A stretch of 64,000 bases of DNA from an uncultured Oscillospiraceae bacterium (GCA_910584605.1 CAJUAW010000001.1:7387-71386); one strand, 5' to 3'; numbered from the stretch's first letter, positions 52,415 to 59,761 are shown. Program-made: numbers and translations. The notes: generated by a model from the letters alone, not told the origin.

Positions 52415-52473
52415 TGCGGGCTATGTCCCGCATATCAGTGGAAAAAGCGGGGAAGGAGGTTGTTTTTTCCACT
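52415..52473 (+). other. Structured leader of the AbgT gene with SD-like loop
   Basis: Two stems: TGCGGG-CTATGT-CCCGCA (52415-52432) and a 10-bp stem AGTGGAAAAA (52437-52446) with TTTTTCCACT (52464-52473). The 17-nt loop of the second exposes GGGGAAGGAGG, a Shine-Dalgarno-like sequence with no start codon at the right distance. The true ribosome site (GAAGGAGAG) is 70 nt further on. Confidence 0.5.
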
Positions 52474-52539
52474 CCAGACTGTACGTCATAGAAACACACC
52501 GGGACACAACATTTTTGAAGGTTTGAAGGAGAGAAATTA

Positions 52540-54129
52540 ATGTCAAAGAAACACGACGCGCCTCAGAAGGTCAGCGCCTATAACCGCTGGCTCAATGGCA
52601 TCGAAGCTGTAGGCAACAAGCTTCCTCACCCCGTCGCGCTGTTTGCCCTCTTTTGTCTATTCATCATCGTCATTTCTGCCATCTGCGCCGCGGTTGGCGT
52701 CTCCGCCACCGGCAAGCTGATCTCCAACGGCGAGATGGCTGAAACCACCGTCACCGCCGTCAGCCTGCTGACCAAGGACGGCCTGGCCTATATTTTCTCC
52801 CACGCGGTGAGCAACTTCACCTCCTACGCCCCTCTGGGCATGGTGCTGGTGGCTATGCTGGGCGTAGGCGTGGCCGAGCAGTCTGGCCTGATCACCGCCC
52901 TGCTGAAGCAGACCGTGAAGGCCACCCCCAAGTCCCTCATCACCCCCGTGGTGGTCTTTCTGGGCGTGATGTCCAACATCGCCTCTGACGCGGGCTATGT
53001 GGTGCTGATTCCCCTGGGCGCCATGGTCTTCCGGGCCTATGGCCGCCACCCCATGGCCGGTCTGGCCGCCGCCTTCGCCGGCGTGTCCGGCGGCTTCTCC
53101 GCCAACCTGCTGGTGGGCACCACAGACCCCCTGCTGGCCGGCATCACCCAGACCGCCGTGTCCATCATCGACCCCAACTACCATGTTCAGGTGATGGGCA
53201 ACTACTGGTTCATGTTCGTCTCTACCTTCCTGATCACCATCGTGGGCACCTTTGTCACCGACAAGATCGTGGAGCCCCGGCTGGAGACCTTCAGCGGCGA
53301 GCTGCTGGGCGAGGAGGACGAGTCCCTCACCACCATCACCGAGGCTGAGCGCAAGGGCCTGCGCAGGGCCGGCATCGTGGCGCTGATTTTCGTCGTGATT
53401 GTCATCGCCTGCTGCATCCCCGCCAACTCCTTCTTCCGGAACGAGAAGGGCGCCCTGCTGGGCCGTCCCGCCTCCCCCCTGATCGACGGCATCGTGGTCC
53501 TCATCGCCCTGCTGTTCTTCCTGCCTGCTGTGGCCTTCGGCAAGACCGTGGGCACCTTCAAGGACCACCGCGAGGTTTGCAACGCCATGGCCAAGTCCAT
53601 GTCCACCATGGGCTCCTTCCTGGCCCTGGCCTTTGTCTCCTCCCAGTTTATCAAGTATTTTGAGTACACCAAGCTGGGCACCATCATCGCCCTGAACGGC
53701 GCCAACTTCCTGGATTCCATCAACATCGGTCTGATTCCGCTGATGGTCATCTTTGTGCTGTTCTCTGCCTTCATGAACCTGTTCATGGGCTCCGCCTCCG
53801 CCAAGTGGAACATCCTGGCCCCGGTGTTTGTCCCCATGTTCATGCTGCTGGACTACAGCCCCGAGCTGTCTCAGCTGGCCTACCGCATTGGCGACTCCTG
53901 CACCAACGTCATCACCCCGCTGATGACCTACTTCGCCGTTATTGTGGTCTTTGCCCAGCGTTATGACAAGAAGGCCGGCATCGGCACCATCACCGCCACC
54001 ATGCTGCCCTACTCCATCGCCTTCCTGATCTTCTGGACCATTCTGCTTATCATCTGGCTGGCGGTATCCCAGGCTACCGGCGGCTTCCCGCCCATCGGCA
54101 TCGACACCGGTCTGTTCTACGGCGTCTAA
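52540..54129 (+). CDS. AbgT-family transporter
   Basis: 529 aa, about 11 hydrophobic segments including two re-entrant-like ones. AbgT signatures: NGIEAVGNKLPHPVALFALF at the start, YAPLGMVLVAMLGVGVAEQSGL, SNIASDAGYVVLIPLGAMVF, ANLLVGTTDPLLAGIT, and C-terminal SASAKWNILAPVFVPM with SPELSQLAYRIGDSCTN. E. coli AbgT takes up p-aminobenzoyl-glutamate; other family members export sulfonamides. Followed after 59 nt by an M20 peptidase, echoing the AbgT/AbgAB peptidase pairing, so import of a folate breakdown product or dipeptide is plausible. Confidence 0.95.
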   Translation: MSKKHDAPQKVSAYNRWLNGIEAVGNKLPHPVALFALFCLFIIVISAICAAVGVSATGKLISNGEMAETTVTAVSLLTKDGLAYIFSHAVSNFTSYAPLGMVLVAMLGVGVAEQSGLITALLKQTVKATPKSLITPVVVFLGVMSNIASDAGYVVLIPLGAMVFRAYGRHPMAGLAAAFAGVSGGFSANLLVGTTDPLLAGITQTAVSIIDPNYHVQVMGNYWFMFVSTFLITIVGTFVTDKIVEPRLETFSGELLGEEDESLTTITEAERKGLRRAGIVALIFVVIVIACCIPANSFFRNEKGALLGRPASPLIDGIVVLIALLFFLPAVAFGKTVGTFKDHREVCNAMAKSMSTMGSFLALAFVSSQFIKYFEYTKLGTIIALNGANFLDSINIGLIPLMVIFVLFSAFMNLFMGSASAKWNILAPVFVPMFMLLDYSPELSQLAYRIGDSCTNVITPLMTYFAVIVVFAQRYDKKAGIGTITATMLPYSIAFLIFWTILLIIWLAVSQATGGFPPIGIDTGLFYGV

Positions 54130-54141
54130 TCCTGGACCCTG

Positions 54142-54162
54142 AGGGCGGCCATCGGCCGCCCT
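54142..54162 (+). terminator. Hairpin between AbgT and M20 peptidase genes
   Basis: AGGGCGGCC-ATC-GGCCGCCCT, 9-bp stem, followed by TTCTAATTTT. A weak terminator or attenuator; the next gene may be read through it. Confidence 0.6.
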
Positions 54163-54188
54163 TTCTAATTTTAAAGGAGGTTTTTCCC

Positions 54189-55295
54189 ATGATCAACAAA
54201 GAACGCCTGCTGAGCACCTTTTTAGACTATGTGCAGATTGACAGCGAAAGCACCCACGAGGGGGCCATGGCCACCCGGGTCGCGGAGGACCTGAAGGCCA
54301 TCGGCTGCCAGGTCTATGTGGACAACAGCGGCGAGCAGACGGGCAGCGAGACGGGCAACCTGTACTGCACCCTCCCCGGCACCGCCGAGGGGGAGCCCAT
54401 CCTCTTCGCCGCCCACATGGACACCGTGGTCCCCGGCGTGGGGGTGAAGCCCGTTATTGAGGACGGCGTTATCCGCAGCAGCGGGGACACTGTGCTGGGC
54501 GGGGATGACAAGTCGGGCGTCGCCGCCATTGTAGAGGTTCTGCGCACCATCGTGGAGCAGAACCTGCCCCACCCCACTATCGAGGCTCTGTTCACCGTCT
54601 GCGAGGAGGTGGGCCTGCGGGGTTCCCGCCACATGGACTACAGCCGCGTCACCGCCAAGAAGGCCGCCGTATTGGACAGCAGCGGCGACGCAGGGAAGAT
54701 CATCACCGCCGCCCCCGGCCAGTATAAACTGAGCGCCGCCGTCATCGGCCGCCGGGCCCACGCAGGCGTGGCCCCCGAGGAGGGAATCAGCGCCGTGCAG
54801 GTGCTGTGCGAGGCCGTCGCCAACATGAAGCTGCTGCGCATTGACGAGGAGACCACCGCCAACATCGGAACCATCTCCGCCCAATACGCCACCAACATCG
54901 TCCCCGAGCGGGCGGAGCTGGTGGGCGAGTGCCGCAGCCGCCGGGACGACAAGCTGGAGGCCCAGGGCCAGCATATGATGGACTGCCTCCAGGCCGCCTG
55001 CGATAAGTACGGCGCCACTCTGGAGGGCGGTCTGACCAAGGCCTACAGCGCCTACTCTTACACCGAGGACGACCCCTTTGTGCAGCAGCTGATGGCCGCC
55101 TGCCGCAAGGCGGGGCTGGAGCCCTCCCTGGCTGCCAGCGGCGGGGGGAGCGACGCCAACAACATGAGCGCCCACGGCCTGAAGGCCCTGGTGCTGGGCA
55201 CCGGCATGGCCAAGGTCCACACCGTCCAGGAGGAGATCACCGTCAAAAATCTGGAGGACACCGCCGCCCTGGTGCTGGCGATTGCCGTCCAATAA
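54189..55295 (+). CDS. M20-family metallopeptidase (PepT-like)
   Basis: 368 aa zinc peptidase, cytoplasmic. Metal ligands: His in FAAHMDTVVPG near residue 75, Asp in LGGDDKSGVAAI near 107, Glu-Glu in FTVCEEVGLRG near 140; later HAGVAPEEG and the C-terminal SGGGSDANNMSAHG. Resembles the PepT-like tripeptidase branch, which is close to the aminobenzoyl-glutamate hydrolases. AAAGGAGG ahead of the ATG. Placement after AbgT suggests it cleaves what that transporter brings in. Confidence 0.9.
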   Translation: MINKERLLSTFLDYVQIDSESTHEGAMATRVAEDLKAIGCQVYVDNSGEQTGSETGNLYCTLPGTAEGEPILFAAHMDTVVPGVGVKPVIEDGVIRSSGDTVLGGDDKSGVAAIVEVLRTIVEQNLPHPTIEALFTVCEEVGLRGSRHMDYSRVTAKKAAVLDSSGDAGKIITAAPGQYKLSAAVIGRRAHAGVAPEEGISAVQVLCEAVANMKLLRIDEETTANIGTISAQYATNIVPERAELVGECRSRRDDKLEAQGQHMMDCLQAACDKYGATLEGGLTKAYSAYSYTEDDPFVQQLMAACRKAGLEPSLAASGGGSDANNMSAHGLKALVLGTGMAKVHTVQEEITVKNLEDTAALVLAIAVQ

Positions 55296-55334
55296 GGGCG
55301 GATTGGGGAGCAATGGGGAAAATCGTCCGCGAAT

Positions 55335-55389
55335 GTTCACAAAAAGTTCATTCCCCCGTCATGATTTAGCCGCATTCATATTCTATGAT
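55335..55389 (+). promoter_or_regulatory. Pho-box-like direct-repeat array and -10 of small RNA unit 1
   Basis: Four 11-bp steps: GTTCACAAAAA (55335), GTTCATTCCCC (55346), CGTCATGATTT (55357), AGCCGCATTCA (55368), then -10 TATGAT (55384-55389). There is no normal -35; the last repeat occupies that place. An 11-bp period of TTCA/GTCA half-sites is the geometry of PhoB/PhoP-type binding sites (E. coli box CTGTCAT with 4-nt spacers). Confidence 0.6.
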
Positions 55390-55394
55390 AGTAC

Positions 55395-55490
55395 CGTAGT
55401 CAAGTGAATGAAATGTATCTCCTTTCTCTCTCCTTTACAACACACAGGCAAGCCGCCCCGGTCGTATGGCCGGGGCGGCTTGCCGTTTAC
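55395..55490 (+). ncRNA. Putative regulatory small RNA, unit 1
   Basis: Predicted RNA of about 95 nt starting some 6 nt after TATGAT. Its middle (55413-55446) is free of structure and pyrimidine-rich, with CTCCTTT twice, 11 nt apart (55419-55425 and 55430-55436), each a perfect complement to AAAGGAG. It ends in a 15-bp perfect stem (55447-55461 with 55470-55484) with a TCGTATGG loop and GTTT. No credible ORF with a start and ribosome site lies inside. A diverged second copy follows 170 bp later. Confidence 0.55.
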
Positions 55491-55504
55491 GGACGGAATT
55501 TGGA

Positions 55505-55559
55505 GTTTACAAAAAGTTCACGGCAATGTCATGAAATTGCCGTATTTATCCCTTATGAT
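55505..55559 (+). promoter_or_regulatory. Pho-box-like direct-repeat array and -10 of small RNA unit 2
   Basis: GTTTACAAAAA (55505), GTTCACGGCAA (55516), TGTCATGAAAT (55527), TGCCGTATTTA (55538), then -10 TATGAT (55554-55559): the same four 11-bp steps and the same distance to the -10 as in unit 1, offset by exactly 170 bp. TGTCATGAAAT is close to an E. coli Pho half-box. Confidence 0.6.
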
Positions 55560-55565
55560 AACACC

Positions 55566-55664
55566 CGTAGCCAAGCTACAACATGTATCTCCCATTTCTC
55601 CCTCTCCTTTTACAACACACACAGACAAACCGCTCCGGCTGTCCGCCGGGGCGGTTTGCCGTTT
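55566..55664 (+). ncRNA. Putative regulatory small RNA, unit 2
   Basis: Sibling of unit 1. A 5' mini-hairpin GTAGC-CAA-GCTAC, then an open pyrimidine tract ATGTATCTCCCATTTC... with CTCCTTT at 55604-55610, ACAACACACA, and a terminal 14-bp stem (55626-55639 with 55645-55658; one G-U pair) with TGTCC loop, ending CCGTTTC. Flanking CACACAGA and TCTGTGTG can lengthen the stem. Shared blocks with unit 1 include ATGTATCTCC, ACAACACACA and the stem ending in GCCGTTT. Confidence 0.55.
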
Positions 55665-55704
55665 CTGTGTGGCGGACATTTTTCACAATTTTGTTTTTTA
55701 GGGA

Positions 55705-55733
55705 TTGTATTCCGGTGCAAAACGTTGTATCCT
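55705..55733 (+). promoter_or_regulatory. Promoter of the ThrE exporter operon
   Basis: -35 TTGTAT (55705-55710), 17-nt spacer, -10 TATCCT (55728-55733); ribosome site GGGAGG at 55742-55747. The gap 55296-55754 is otherwise filled by the two small RNA units. Confidence 0.5.
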
Positions 55734-55754
55734 AGAGCATCGGGAGGGAACGCC

Positions 55755-56516
55755 ATGGATTATGACAAGCTGCTGAATATCTCGGTGGAGCTGGGCTGCC
55801 AGCTGATGTCCAGCGGAGCGGAGATCTACCGGGTGGAGGAGTCGGTGCGCCGGCTGCTCCAGGCCTACGGGCTGGAGTCCCCGGAGGTGTTCGCCATCCC
55901 AAACTGTGTGATCGTCAGCGTCACCACGCCGGAGGGCCACCCCATCACCCGGATGCGCCGCATTGGCAGCCACGGCACAAACATTGAGCTGCTGGAGCGG
56001 TGCAACGCCCTGTGCCGCCAGCTCTGCACCCAGCCCCCCTCGGTGGACAAGGCCCAGGAGCTGCTGTCCGCCACGGTGAAGGGCTCCCCCAAGTATGCCG
56101 CCTGGCAGGTGCTGATGGGCTACGGGATCGCCCCCGCCTTCTTTTCTCCTCTGTTCGGCGGCGGCGTGACCGACGCGCTGGCCGCTATGACCGGCGGTCT
56201 GGCCGTCGGGATCTGTCTGCTGTACGGGAGCCGCTTCATCGGTTCCAACAGCTTTTTCCGCACCGCCTTCTGCAGCGCGCTGGCCTCCCTGCTGTCCCTG
56301 GCGCTGGTGCAGATCGGGCTGGGCAACAGCCTGGATACGGTGACCATCGGCACCCTGATGGTGCTGGTGCCCGGCATGGCTCTGACCAACGCCATGCGGG
56401 AAATCATGGCCGGAGACATCATCTCCGGCCTGAGCCGGGCCGCCGAGTCCATTCTGACGGCGGCGGCCATCGCCATCGGTTCCGCCCTGGGGCTGGGACT
56501 GGTGGAGATGCTGTAG
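55755..56516 (+). CDS. Threonine/serine exporter, larger subunit (ThrE N-terminal type)
   Basis: 253 aa. Start ATG at 55755 (MDYDKLLNISVELGCQLMSSGAEIYRVEES) with GGGAGG; the frame stays open upstream through the small RNA region but has no start signal there. Soluble N-terminal third with the DUF1212 hallmark SSGAEIYRVEESV, then five membrane helices (about 115-250, GGGVTDALAAMTGGLAVGI, LVPGMALTNAMREIMAGD). Works with the next gene to export threonine/serine or related compounds; in Corynebacterium both parts are one ThrE protein. Confidence 0.92.
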   Translation: MDYDKLLNISVELGCQLMSSGAEIYRVEESVRRLLQAYGLESPEVFAIPNCVIVSVTTPEGHPITRMRRIGSHGTNIELLERCNALCRQLCTQPPSVDKAQELLSATVKGSPKYAAWQVLMGYGIAPAFFSPLFGGGVTDALAAMTGGLAVGICLLYGSRFIGSNSFFRTAFCSALASLLSLALVQIGLGNSLDTVTIGTLMVLVPGMALTNAMREIMAGDIISGLSRAAESILTAAAIAIGSALGLGLVEML

Positions 56517-56534
56517 GGGAAGGAGCGGAGACCG

Positions 56535-56990
56535 ATGATCCTGATCTGGACGGATTACATCCTGCCCTGCGTCTGCGCCTGTTTGGCCTGCGTGGGTTTT
56601 TCTCTGGTGTTCAACATACACGGCATGGGCAAGCTGATCTGCGGCGTGGGCGGAGCGCTGGGCTGGCTGATCTACCTGCTGGGCGGGAGCACCATATTTG
56701 CCGCGTTCCTGGCCTCGGCGGCCATCGGGGTGTATTCGGAGGTCATGGCCCGAATCCGCCGCTGTCCGGTGACCGGCTATCTGCTGGTCGCGCTGCTGCC
56801 CCTGGTGCCCGGCGGAGGCATCTACTACGCCATGAGCTACTGCGTCGCCGGGGACGTCTCCCGCTTTTTGTCCACCCTGCTCCACACCTTTGGCATGGCG
56901 GCGGCGCTGGCGGTGGGCGCAATGCTGACCTCCTCCCTGTTCCGGGCGGCGTACCCCTATCTGTACCGCCTGCGATCCGTCAAACGATGA
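56535..56990 (+). CDS. Threonine/serine exporter, small subunit (ThrE C-terminal type)
   Basis: 151 aa, almost wholly membrane: five helices (about 5-25, 30-50, 52-72, 80-100, 115-140). DUF3815 features: ACVGFSLVFNIHGMGK near the start, RIRRCPVTGYLLVALLPLVPGGGIYY in the middle. Eighteen nt after its partner; the pair equals the C-terminal and N-terminal halves of ThrE. Ends in a strong terminator. Confidence 0.92.
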   Translation: MILIWTDYILPCVCACLACVGFSLVFNIHGMGKLICGVGGALGWLIYLLGGSTIFAAFLASAAIGVYSEVMARIRRCPVTGYLLVALLPLVPGGGIYYAMSYCVAGDVSRFLSTLLHTFGMAAALAVGAMLTSSLFRAAYPYLYRLRSVKR

Positions 56991-56991
56991 A

Positions 56992-57023
56992 AACCGGCCA
57001 TCCTGCTGTCAGGATGGCCGGTT
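56992..57023. terminator. Bidirectional terminator
   Basis: Perfect 14-bp stem (56992-57005 wih arm AACCGGCC..., 57010-57023), CTGT loop, then CCTTTTC. Between convergent exporter and VanY genes. Confidence 0.85.
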
Positions 57024-57033
57024 CCTTTTCTCG

Positions 57034-58089
57034 TTACCACACCGGCTGGCGCGCCACATACTCCTCGTAGGTGATCCCCTGCTCCATAATGGTCTGAGCG
57101 ATCTCCACCCCCACATAGCGGTAGTGCCAGGGCTCAAACCGGTAGCCGGTGACCGCCTCCTTCCCCAGGTCGTACCGGAGGATAAAGCCATGCCCGGCGC
57201 AGTGCTCCTTCAGCCATGCGAAGGCGGGGGTATTTTCAAAGTGGGCCTTGGTGCTGGCCACATTGATGTCCAGCGCCAGACCGGTCTGGTGCTCCGAGTG
57301 GCCGGGCCGGGCGGAAAAGGTATCCACCGTGGCCTGCTTATTCTGCTTTAAGTATCGGTTATAGGTGTTCTTCTGCGTGGCGTAGGAGCGGTAGGCCGAC
57401 ACACTGCGCAGGGAGATGCCGTCCTCCCGGGCCGCGTCCGCCATGGCCCGGAAGGCCGCCGCCGCCTCCGGCTGCAGAGAGCCCGACCCGTAGCGGCTGC
57501 CCAGCGCCTCCAGCTTGGGCACATAGCCGGCGGGCAGGGTGTAGTGCTTATTCACCAGAACGGTCAGGCTGGAGGGATCGGCGGTCTCCCAGATCAGGCT
57601 GTAGAACCCCTGATCCTGGTCCATGTTCACCTGGAGGACGACCTCTTCTGCGCCGTCCTTGGGGTGCTCCGCCGCCCAGGCGCTGTACCGGTCCAGCCGG
57701 TCAAACCGGCCGTTGGGCAGGGACAGATACACCAGATCCGCCCGGGTCAGCTCCCCCTCCTTCAGCAGGCAGAAGAGGGACTCGTCCTTCCCCATACGGG
57801 AACTGAGGGCCTCCTTCTGCTGCTTGGTCAGCCCTTTCTGGGCCAGCAGTCTGGCCGCCTCCTTCTGGCGGGCCTCCATCTCCGCCGCCTGGACCGGATC
57901 GATCTCCTCCTCTGGCTGGGCGGGGTCCTCGGCCTCCTCGGCCTCCTCCAACGTCGTCAGCACCGGCTCTGCTGCTGGACGGACCAGCTCCTCCGCTCCG
58001 TCCGCTGCACCGGTGAAGGTCAGGGCTCCAAAGCAAAGTGCTGCCGCTAAAAGCAGCCGCAGGCACCGCCGAATGGTAAATTTGTGCAT
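57034..58089 (-). CDS. D-Ala-D-Ala carboxypeptidase, VanY/M15B type, secreted
   Basis: 351 aa. Start at 58089 (MHKFTIRRCLRLLLAAALCF) has AAAGGATC upstream and begins a signal peptide ending near ADG (about residue 31). A Glu/Pro-rich, charged spacer (about 32-100) is followed by a region of unknown role and the M15 catalytic domain (about 225-345): SAYRSYATQ, zinc motif GHSEHQTGLALDI (HxxxxxxD) and EPWHYRYVG with the catalytic Glu-Pro-Trp-His. Trims D-alanine from wall peptides. A VanY in the chromosome without van genes is normal wall maintenance, not evidence of vancomycin resistance. Confidence 0.93.
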   Translation of the reverse strand: MHKFTIRRCLRLLLAAALCFGALTFTGAADGAEELVRPAAEPVLTTLEEAEEAEDPAQPEEEIDPVQAAEMEARQKEAARLLAQKGLTKQQKEALSSRMGKDESLFCLLKEGELTRADLVYLSLPNGRFDRLDRYSAWAAEHPKDGAEEVVLQVNMDQDQGFYSLIWETADPSSLTVLVNKHYTLPAGYVPKLEALGSRYGSGSLQPEAAAAFRAMADAAREDGISLRSVSAYRSYATQKNTYNRYLKQNKQATVDTFSARPGHSEHQTGLALDINVASTKAHFENTPAFAWLKEHCAGHGFILRYDLGKEAVTGYRFEPWHYRYVGVEIAQTIMEQGITYEEYVARQPVW

Positions 58090-58105
58090 GGTCTTAGATC
58101 CTTTC

Positions 58106-58828
58106 TTATGTAACGCAACGGTTAGGTTCCGATATAGCTCCCTGCTGGAGGAGGAACGCATGGGCGTCCCCGCCGCAGGCGCCGAGGAACCAGGAAAAAA
58201 TAGCGGCGCCGTCCACCGTATCCAGGCGGCGGCGACCAAAGGACATCCGCTCCGGATGGAACTGGACCCCCAGGATGGACCGCTCCGCCAGCTCGACGGC
58301 CTCCGGGAAGCCGCCCTCCGCCCAGGCCGAGGCCCGCAAGCCCCGCCCCAGCGCGTCCACCGCCTGGTGGTGGGCGCTGTTCACCTGGAAGAGCGGCCCG
58401 TAGAGCCGGTGGAGGATGGAGTCCTCCGCGCTCCGGACGGGATGGACCGTGTCCGCCTTGCCGACGTGAAAGGGGCGCTGTTCCGGCCTCAGGTCCTGGA
58501 CCAGGGTGCCGCCCAGGGCCACGTTGATCAGCTGCATCCCCCGGCAGATGCCCAGGATGGGCTTGCCCGCCTCGTAAAAGGCGCGGAACAGCTCCAGTTC
58601 CGCCCGGTCCCGGGCCCGGTCCGGCGGCTGAGACCCCCGGTCCTCCTGGCCGTACCAGGCGCTCTCAATGTCGCCGCCGCCGCACAGCAGCAGCCCATGA
58701 CAGCGCAGGTCGGGGGCGGAACAGTATCCGGCCACCGGCTCTCCGCCGGCGCCCCGGATGGCGGCACAGTAGTTGTCGGTGCGCCCCGTCTCGCCGGACA
58801 CCTGTATGGTCAGCCTGTTCATGTACAT
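58106..58828 (-). CDS. Class I glutamine amidotransferase-like hydrolase (PuuD family)
   Basis: 240 aa. Catalytic Cys in GKPILGICRGMQLINVALGG near residue 95, and His-Glu in GVQFHPERM near 200, the triad of gamma-glutamyl-gamma-aminobutyrate hydrolases. Also LLLCGGGDIESAWYG, typical of the Peptidase_C26 branch. Start at 58828 overlaps the stop of the upstream gene (TGATG); ATG 58822 is an alternative. Substrate unknown, a gamma-glutamyl compound is likely. About 17 nt separate it from the VanY gene, so the three minus-strand genes may form one operon. Confidence 0.85.
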   Translation of the reverse strand: MYMNRLTIQVSGETGRTDNYCAAIRGAGGEPVAGYCSAPDLRCHGLLLCGGGDIESAWYGQEDRGSQPPDRARDRAELELFRAFYEAGKPILGICRGMQLINVALGGTLVQDLRPEQRPFHVGKADTVHPVRSAEDSILHRLYGPLFQVNSAHHQAVDALGRGLRASAWAEGGFPEAVELAERSILGVQFHPERMSFGRRRLDTVDGAAIFSWFLGACGGDAHAFLLQQGAISEPNRCVT

Positions 58829-59454
58829 CACTGCCCGTCCTGGGCGGCCCGCGCCTTCACCAGAGCAACGATCAGGCTCACCGCCCCCTCCACTCCAATT
58901 ATGCCGGAGTTCAGGGTCAGATCGTAGCGCCGCATATCCCCCCAGATGTGCCCCGTATAGTAATTATAGTAGTTGGCCCGGCCCTTGTCCATCTGGACGA
59001 TCCGCTTCTCCATGTCTTCCGAGGGAATGTGGTACTCATCCACACACCGCTCCACCCGGCTGGCCATGTCGGCGTGGACAAAGACCTTCAGGCACTCGGG
59101 CCGCTCTCCCAGCACATAGTCGGAACACCGGCCCACAATGACGCAGGGACCCTCATCGGCCAACTCACGGATGACCTCCGCCTGGGCAAAAAATGCCTGG
59201 TGGCTCACGGGCACGCCCTGATGAGCCAGGGCGGGGGTCCCGATGCCCGCCGGTGCGATGGACAGGTGGAAGCGGCTGCGGGCCCGTTCCTCCGCCCGGG
59301 CGATGAAGTCGGGGGAAAGCCCGCTCTTCTCCGAGGTTTTCTGGATGATGGTCCGGTCGTAGCAGGGGATGCCCAGCTGGGCGGCCAGCCGCTTTCCGAT
59401 CAGGCGGCCTCCGCTGCCAAACTCCCGGCTGATGGAGATCACATAATTACTCAT
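58828..59454 (-). CDS. Cytidylate kinase-like protein
   Basis: 208 aa. P-loop-like start ISISREFGSGGRLIGKRLA (residues 7-25), then the Cytidylate_kin2 landmarks: YDRTIIQKTSEKSG, EEGPCVIVGR-like (DEGPCVIVGRCSDYVL) and DMASRVERCVDEYHI, KGRANYYNYYTG. These proteins are common in Clostridia and differ from Cmk; the true substrate is not established. Start ATG 59454 (MSNYVISIS) with GGAGGTG 7 nt upstream. Couples by TGATG to the amidotransferase-like gene. Confidence 0.88.
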   Translation of the reverse strand: MSNYVISISREFGSGGRLIGKRLAAQLGIPCYDRTIIQKTSEKSGLSPDFIARAEERARSRFHLSIAPAGIGTPALAHQGVPVSHQAFFAQAEVIRELADEGPCVIVGRCSDYVLGERPECLKVFVHADMASRVERCVDEYHIPSEDMEKRIVQMDKGRANYYNYYTGHIWGDMRRYDLTLNSGIIGVEGAVSLIVALVKARAAQDGQ

Positions 59455-59528
59455 CAATCACACCTCCCGATTGAGATGGGCGGAGCAGGGATCAAACCGG
59501 CTCCGCAGGGAAACACTTCTCTGCGTAT

Positions 59529-59557
59529 AGTATAATACACCCCGGCAAAAAAAACAA
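59529..59557 (-). promoter_or_regulatory. Promoter of the cytidylate kinase-like operon
   Basis: Minus-strand -35 TTGTTT (59552-59557), 17-nt spacer, -10 TATACT (59529-59534). Confidence 0.6.
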
Positions 59558-59680
59558 CGGCAAACTGCTCTCTGCCGGAAAAAAATCGGGGTACCAAGGA
59601 AATCTTTGGTAATATCCGCCAAAAATGGGGGCTCGCTTTTTTACAACCCGCCAAAGTTGGGCAAAATACTCAAATTATAC

Positions 59681-59761
59681 TTGCATCCTGGGCGGAACGT
59701 GAGTATTATTATAACCAGGTTGGCCGGAAACGTTACCGGTAACGTCACCAGTAACGTTTCC
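59681..59761 (+). promoter_or_regulatory. LacI-type promoter and overlapping operators of the sugar ABC operon
   Basis: -35 TTGCAT (59681-59686), 17-nt spacer, -10 TATTAT (59704-59709). Downstream is a perfect 16-bp palindrome ACGTTACCGGTAACGT (59730-59745) overlapped by an imperfect copy ACGTCACCAGTAACGT (59742-59757), centres 12 bp apart; together they form 11-bp arms GGAAACGTTAC and GTAACGTTTCC (59726-59736, 59751-59761). CG-centred palindromes like this are typical LacI-family operators; the LacI gene at 63084 is the expected binder. The 351-nt gap 59455-59805 holds this and the kinase-like promoter. Confidence 0.8.

Noticed and set aside
52271-52540. 89-codon frame ending at the AbgT start (TAATG)
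   Set aside because: It spans the promoter and leader hairpins, has no ribosome site, and its composition is unlike the neighbours; the overlap looks accidental.
55404-55754. Open frame upstream of the ThrE exporter start, running through the small RNA region
   Set aside because: No ribosome site at any early start; it crosses two GC hairpins and the composition is not coding-like. The exporter family begins at 55755 with a good GGGAGG site.
57034-58089. VanY as a sign of a vancomycin-resistance cluster
   Set aside because: No vanH, vanA/B, vanX or vanRS-type pair adjoins it; chromosomal VanY-like carboxypeptidases are common in Clostridia.
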